DNA of 64,000 nt from Pogonophryne albipinna. Lineage: Eukaryota; Chordata; Actinopteri; Perciformes; Artedidraconidae. Under the pieces are notes generated by a model, which saw only the letters and a list, made by a program, of their open reading frames with translations, was not told where the DNA came from and did no database searches. The stretch spans positions 40,660,230-40,724,229 of the forward strand of contig CM053250.1 of the NCBI GenBank assembly GCA_028583405.1, read 5' to 3'. Position 1 is the first letter of the stretch. The number at the start of each line of letters is the position of its first letter. Below are positions 57,823 through 64,000 of the stretch, piece by piece. Position numbers and translations under genes: made by a program.

Positions 57823-58071
57823 GACAGCTTATCTTTCTTACAGTGCAGACGCTTTTCTGCTTGCTCTTGCCTCTGCTTACTTTTTATGCTGATTTTCCTA
57901 TTCTTATTCTCTTAAAACTTCGAGCAGCGGCTCCTGGACATTAACTTATCACTGGGACAGTTCATCTTCGTAAATAGACGGAGGGTTTCAGCCATATTTC
58001 AACATTTTTACGACGACCTCAGTCTTACAGTAGCGTGGCCTAGCAATAGCTAAAGCCTGGTAGGCTACTGC

Positions 58072-59680
58072 ATGCTAGTTGGTAGCAAAATGCCTCCGTT
58101 CTCTACAGATGACTTCGACAAACTTATACAGAAGATCGCTGTGTTGGAAATGAAAATGCAACGGTTGGAAGTTAACGTGGAAGTGAATGGACTATGTCGT
58201 GGGAATGACACCACTTTACCAGTGTTGCAAAATAATGGAGAAGGGTATGCTAACTCACAGCTAGTTAGCAGCTACAAGGATTCCAAGGAACAGGAGGGCT
58301 GTGTACTGGGTAATAAAACTACAACTGGTAGTCCTCCCTGGAACTCTCTGAGTGCAAAGCCTAAGAGTAAATCATTTCCATGGGATTTGGGAGGACGGAT
58401 AACAGGCAGAGCCCAGCGCTCTGAAATCCGTGTTGCGACCGGCTGGCCTGCATTGTTATCACCCAGGAAGAGCGCCTCTTCAACCCCTGTTCCTACTAGG
58501 AAACAGCCGTTGACAGCTGCTAAAGGGAGAATTACAAACAATCCTCCTAAACCACCAAGTGTGCCAATCCAGAACAGATACGCTCCGCTGACCGAGAACC
58601 GGAGATCTCTTTCTGATGACCTGGATAACCTGTCCTCTTCACACAGCAGGGTAAGGACCAATAGCTACTCCAAAAGTAAAAGGCTAGAGGGAAAGCTAAC
58701 GACTGGGCCTGAAACTCTGATTGTGGGTGACTCTGCTGTAAGAGATGTAAAAGGTCTGTGTAGTAAGAACAACACCAAAGTACTCTGTTTTCCCAAGGAT
58801 GTGGTCTCTGACTTGGCTGAGAAGATCCTGCATATTGGGGCTGAACATCCGACTGTGAAGAATGTGGTACTGCACATTGGAACAAATTATGTTGTGAAAC
58901 AAGAGTCAGAAGTGCTGAAAGAAGACTTTAAATGTTTGTTGGAAACTGTCAGCTCTCTGAATGCAGAGGTGTTCATCAGTGGCCCTCTACCGCCAGTCAG
59001 AAGAGGAGTGGAGAGAGTCAGCAGATTGTTTGCACTGAACACCTGGCTTTCAACTGTCTGTACTGACCATTCTGTCCATTTTATTGACAATTTTAACTTT
59101 TTCTGGTATCGCAGACATCTTTTCAAGGCAAATGGAGTTTCCTGAACAAGTCAGGAGTGAAATTGTTTATCTCTAACATTTTCAACTGCCTGCGTCATCA
59201 ATCTGTTCCCTCTGCCAAGGACAAGCGGCAAGAGGAATCAAAACAGGAGAAAGACACAACATATCGCGCAGACAACCCTGAAGAATTATCACTGCACCCG
59301 CCTGAGGAATGTTCTGATTATGGGAGACAAATGAGACACATGGAGGAGTCTCCACTGCCCATCACCCCCCCCCCCCCCCCGTCAACGCCTTTGAGGATAC
59401 TCCGTTCACCCTTTCACCCTCGCCCACCCTCCTGGAGATCGTTGAACCCATGAAGGAGATACAGAGGGTTGGCACCGATTCCATCCTGGAGTTCAATAAC
59501 CAAACTAAGGCGATACGCAGGGCTGGCAGCATGTCCTTTACCCCCGCTCCTCAACGACGCCCACCAAAATCACTGAAGCAGAGACGCGCACCATCTCCCC
59601 CGTCTTCATCAAGAAAGCATCTGCAGTCTCCGAAGCCTGATAAGAATGTGTGTGTACAAAATGCAACAAACTCTTACTGA
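58072..59680 (+). pseudogene. L2 ORF1 (esterase-type), two frameshifts
   Basis: ATG at 58072 begins a 357-codon frame. An N-terminal coiled coil (KLIQKIAVLEMKMQRLEVNV) leads to a basic Ser/Pro-rich part and then an SGNH-esterase-like domain: TLIVGDSAVRDV with the candidate Ser, VVLHIGTNYV, and FISGPLPPVR. Close to the expected Asp-x2-His the frame is lost by one base (about 59139): the Asp reads Asn and the sequence continues in another frame (LNKSGVKLFISNIFNCLR). A second shift occurs at the C-run at about 59366-59381. In L2/CR1 elements this ORF1 binds RNA and is thought to aid retrotransposition. Confidence 0.8.
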
Positions 59681-59683
59681 TAT

Positions 59684-62600
59684 GTGCTGGGTCCAGGCTC
59701 AAGGGCGTATGGCACTCTCAACTCTTTCCAGGACATGCCGGGGCCCTGCCTGCCTATAGCTTTGCCGATATCTGTGTTGATAAGTAATAGATTAAGAGCG
59801 GTGAATCATCTTAGATACAGGAAGTGCTCAAACGTTTGTGTGAGTTTATCTAATTTAGCAGTGATTCCATGTCAGCCACAGTTTGTTACAAAAAACCTGA
59901 CTGATAGTGTGTTTAACAAACTTAAACTAGCTTTATTAAATGTCAGGTCTTTGGCAGGAAAAACATTTTTAATCAATGACACAATCTCGATTTTATGTTT
60001 TTTAACAGAAACTTGGATTGAACAAAATAACAGTGCAGCTGTTCTTATCGAATCAACACCTCCCAACTTTAGTTTTATGAGTCAGGAAAGAATGCATAAG
60101 AAAGGGGGTGGAGTTGCTATTCTGTTCAATGATTCCTTTCAATGCAGGAAGACATCTTATGGGAACTTTGATTCTTTTGAATATGTGGCCCTTCAGCTGA
60201 AATGCTCCTCTCGAGCTCTGTTCCTAAATATCTATAGACCACCCAAATACTGTGCAAGCTTTTTTGATGACTTTACTGAACTGCTGTCTATAGTGTGTAT
60301 TGACTTTGACCGTCTAGTCATTGTTGGTGATTTTAACATCCATGTTGACAACCCCCAGGACAGAGGGGCAAAATAACTGTTTTGTGTTCTTGATAGCTAT
60401 GGACTGACTCAGCATGTGACGGAGCCCACGCACAATAAGGGGCACACTCTGGACTTAATTATCTCAAAGGGTCTGAATATCTCTAAGGTTGTCGTGACTG
60501 ATGTTGCACTCTCTGACCATTCCTGTGTTTTCTTTGAGAGCTCTATTTCTGTTCACAAAAATGTTCAAAAAGAGATAACCACAAAGCGATATTTAACTGA
60601 AAATACTAGGGAAATGTTTACTCAGAATTTTTCTTCCACACTTGCCCCTGCTAACATCTCAGTAAATGAGCTAGTAGATCATTTTAATTCAAAAATTAAA
60701 AATGTTATAGATGCCATTGCTCCAACTAAGGTAAAGGAAGTCACTGGGAAGAAAATATCTCCATGGAGAAAGGCCATGACCGTGAAAACAGAAAAAAGAG
60801 AATGTCGAAAAGCTGAACGCAGGTGGCGAAAAACAAATCTCCAGGTGCACTTTGAAATCTATAAAGAGAGACTTGGCCTTTATCATTTGGAATTGAAAAA
60901 CGCACGACAATCGTTCTTCTCTGACATCATTACCAAAAACAACGCACGTGCCTTGTTTGCTACCGTCGACAGACTAACTAACCCCCCAGTGTCAGTAGCC
61001 TCTGAATTTCTATCCACCAGGGCGTGCAATGATTTTGCCGACAAAATTCAGAAAATCAGACAAGCAGTCAGTGCCTCTGCATCAGGTACAGTAAATGTGT
61101 TGTCTCTGTGTCCACTTAACATCAATTCAAACACCATGACACAATTCCATCAGATTAATGATAAAAACCTAGAGGACATTATACAACTTCTGAAATCCTC
61201 CTCCTGCTGCCTTGATATTATTCCAACAGGATTTTTCAAAGATGTTTTGCCTTGCATGGCCTCAGATCTACTTCATATAGTAAACAAGTCTCTTCACTCA
61301 GGTGTTTTTCCACAGGCCCTGAAAACTGCAGTCATTAAACCGCTCTTAAAAAAGAATAATCTAGATGCTTCAGTAATGAGCAATTACAGGCCCATATCAA
61401 ACCTCCCATTTCTAGGTAAAATCATTGAAAAAGTTGTTTTTCAACAGTTGAGTAATTTCTTGCATTTAAATAACTGTTTCGATGTGTTCCAGTCAGGCTT
61501 TCGTCCAAACCACAGCACTGAGACTGCTCTTGTAAAGGTCTTTAATGACATCCACTTAAACACAGACAGTGGCAGAACTTCAGTGTTAGTATTATTAGAT
61601 CTCAGTGCTGCGTTTGACACTGTTGACCACAACATATTACTAGACCGACTGGAAAACTGGGTGGGACTTTCGGAAACAGTTCTAAATTGGTTTGAATCCT
61701 ACTTAAAGGACAGAAACAACTTTGTTTCTATAGGTAAATACACATCTGAGTTGACAAATATGACATGTGGGGTACCTCAAGGCTCCATCTTGGGGCCTCT
61801 TCTCTTTAACGTCTACATGCTACCACTGGCTCAGATAATGAAAAACAACAAAATAAGTTACCATAGCTATGCGGATGACACACACATTTACGTAACAATT
61901 GCACCAGGAGACTATGCTCCAATTCAAACACTGAGTAAGTGCATTGAACAAATCAATGACTGGATGTGTCAGAACTTTCTCCAATTAAACAAAGATACAA
62001 CTGAGGTAATGGTTTTTGGAGCCAAGGCAGAACGTATAAAAGTTAGCGCTGAGCTTCTGTCTGCAATGTTCAAAACAACAGATAAAGCCAGAAATCTAGG
62101 TGTAGTCATGGACTCTGACCTGAGTTTCAACAGTCACATTAAAACAGTTACTAAATCAGCCTACTATCACCTAAAGAATATATCTAGGATTAAAAGACTA
62201 ATGTCACAGCAGGATTTGGAAAAACTTGTCCATGCTTTTATCTTCAGTAGACTCGACTACTGCAATGGTGTCTTCACAGGTCTCACTAAAAAATCTATTA
62301 GAAAGCTACAGCTGATTCAGAACGCCGCTGCTCGAGTCCTCACTAACACTAAGAAAGTGGATCACATCACTCCTGTTCTGAAGTCTTTACACTGGCTTCC
62401 TGTGTGTCAAAGAATAGATTTCAAAATACTGCTGCTGGTTTATAAAGCACTGAATGGTTTAGGCCCAAAATACATTTCTGACCTCCTGCTAAATTATGAA
62501 CCATCCAGATCTCTCAGGTCTTCAGGGACTGGTCAGCTTTCTGTCCCCAGAGTCAGAACTAAACATGGAGAAGCAGCGTTCAGTTATTATGCTCCAAATA

Positions 62601-62698
62601 TCTGGAACAAACTCCCAGAAACCTGCAGGTCCGCTGCAACTCTGACTACTTTTAAATCCAGGCTGAAGACTTTTCTTTTTGTCGCTGCTTTTAATTGA
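59684..62698 (+). pseudogene. L2 ORF2: endonuclease and reverse transcriptase, one stop codon
   Basis: The frame follows the ORF1 stop in the same frame. The endonuclease part has LALLNVRSLAGKTFL, LTETWI, KKGGGVAILF, NIYRPP and VGDFNIHVD, and SDHSCVFF further on. A TAA at 60374-60376 lies just after VGDFNIHVD. The remainder is open for 760 codons or more. Reverse transcriptase motifs include YRPISNLPFLGKIIEKV, QSGFRPNHSTETAL, LLDLSAAFDTVDHNILL, GVPQGSILGPLLFN and SYADD-type HSYADDTHIYV. The C-terminus has RLDYCNGVF and LHWLPVCQRIDFKILLL, typical of L2. Product: nicking endonuclease and reverse transcriptase for target-primed insertion. Confidence 0.92.
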
Positions 62699-62929
62699 AC
62701 TATTCATATCTTAGACTGCACTGTAACTTTTATCCATGTATTTTTTCTTTTAATGTTTCTTTTATTAGCTTTTCTTTTTAATGACTGATTTTAAATGCCA
62801 TTTTCTTAATGTCTTTCATTTTTTTTGTAAAGCACTTTGAATTGCCTTGTGTTGAAAAGTGCTATATAAATAAACTTGCCTTGCCTTGCCTTTACAAATA
62901 CACATTACACATACAGATCATACATACAT

Positions 62930-63030
62930 GTAATGGTCATCTACTGTGGACAATACCCACAGGAGCAAATTCGGGTGAAGTGTCTTGCCCAAGGACACAA
63001 CGGCCTGACGCAGCACCAGAAGACCTGAGG
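62930..63030 (-). mobile_element. SINE fragment, related to 42670-42805
   Basis: On the minus strand GTTGTGTCCTTGGGCAAGAC and ACTTCACCC are followed by CCTGTGGGTATTGTCCACAG. Same family as 42670-42805. Confidence 0.55.
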
Positions 63031-64000
63031 CTGCAGATACTGTATACAAGATGAGTTTATGATACTTAGATCAAAACAAGCTCCATCTTTTTTGACATCC
63101 CTCTTCCCACAAAGCTTGATTCCAGATGGCCCTGTCAAAAGTATCAGAGTATTGGAATGATCAGATTAAATGAAGATGGAAATGATATTAGCTCAATGTG
63201 GGCCCTCTTGCCTGTGGTCATAGCCACTTATGTTTCTCTTGTGCACTTAATGCTCAATCAGAGTAATTTATCTTTCCAACAGGGTTTTGCCGCCGATTCA
63301 GACAAAAATGGGCCCGCTTTGGTTCTTAAGGAGTCTAGCATCAGGTGCCAGGGGGAAAAGTAAACAGATTATGGCTTTAACATGGCTTCACCTTTGGTCT
63401 GTTCCACACAGTTTAATAGTCGAGCATTGGGACGTACTTCCATGTTTCTCTTTGCATCTTGCTCATGCTGCACATCTGTTTCTTTAGCGCCCCCCACACT
63501 GAATTAAATTCAAATAAGACGTGTCCACAACAACTAGCCACAGCATCCCCACTGCATTGTGACTTTGTTAATTCTGGATTGTGGTAAATATGTAAGATTT
63601 ACTCTGCGGAAAGGCTGATCGTGTTGACTAATACATTGGAGGTTAACACTGAGGGATTCAAACGTATTCTCCGCTCAGTACCCCATTAGCACATGTTATC
63701 TACACACAGCACAAAGCTGTTCGCTGCCATTGTGATGCTCTGGATGTTGTACATAGCAACTCTAAAGCTGCATTCATGTAGTTTTGGGAGTCATTCAAGT
63801 CCACAGAAAGCTAAAAATCCCATTTGTTGAAATACACAGCTTTATTGAAATGAACATGACTAAGGCATCAACAAATTATTTCCTGTTTAAACGTGTAATG
63901 TGTATTTCCTAGCCCCATGCTCCAAAGAAATAGAGAGAAGCATCCATAACATATGAATTACAGTCATGAGATAACTGAACTACTAACAGCAGGGCAAAAA
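63031..64000. other. Unassigned intronic sequence
   Basis: No exon, RNA or element end recognised. Confidence 0.5.

Larger units (their letters stand above)
57840..62893 (+). mobile_element. L2-clade LINE, near full-length
   Basis: Two ORFs in the usual order, and a 3' end AAAAGTGCTATATAAATAAA followed by CTTGCCTTGCCTTGCC, the typical L2 tail. The 5' boundary is approximate. Both ORFs carry single defects, so the copy is probably inactive but young. It lies in the sense orientation of the galnt18-like gene. Confidence 0.85.
41837..64000 (+). other. Probable intron 1 of the galnt18-like gene
   Basis: No exon matching the transferase or lectin domain is seen to the end of the window. GALNT18 genes are known for long first introns. 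All elements listed in this range are interpreted as intronic insertions. Confidence 0.6.

Overview
The window is vertebrate nuclear DNA, most probably from a teleost fish. The clues are long CA/GT microsatellites, fish-type hAT, Harbinger, P-like (THAP) and L2 elements, tRNA-derived SINEs, spliced genes with GT-AG introns, and one recognisable vertebrate gene exon. There are no bacterial genes or operons.

Layout. Bases 1-12,000 are stacked mobile elements: a minisatellite, hAT copies, a solo LTR, and one hAT inserted in an older hAT of opposite orientation. Bases 12,039-29,384 carry a spliced plus-strand gene of at least 11 exons. I place it, from memory of fish proteins, in a multicopy family of the DUF6729 type. 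It looks transposase-derived, with RNase-H-like aspartates and a C-terminal zinc-finger-like motif. Its second identified intron holds a short hAT element (13,009-23,974). That element holds a 9.8 kb endogenous retrovirus (14,196-23,967, minus strand) inserted in its terminal inverted repeat. The gene's third identified exon is cut by a P-like/THAP element (24,145-25,379) and also carries a frameshift. Exons from 25,762 onward are open and in phase.

Bases 29,560-41,200 hold a SINE, LINE fragments, truncated U2 and U1 snRNA sequences with a hairpin promoter-like region between them, more hAT/MITE copies and quiet sequence. The only ordinary host gene is at 41,596-41,836: the first coding exon of a galnt18-like Golgi glycosyltransferase, plus strand, with a CpG-rich upstream region. 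Everything to the right is probably its first intron. That intron contains MITEs, a solo LTR, a second copy of the BED-type hAT, a Harbinger MITE, and a near-complete L2 LINE (about 57,840-62,893) whose ORF2 is broken by a single stop codon.

Insertion order can be read from target-site duplications. In the central locus the gene came first, then the hAT in its intron, then the retrovirus in that hAT. The P-like insertion is separate. The genes do not form a pathway; the unifying theme is layered transposition around one host gene and one transposase-like gene. All family names come from recognising motifs, not from database searches.
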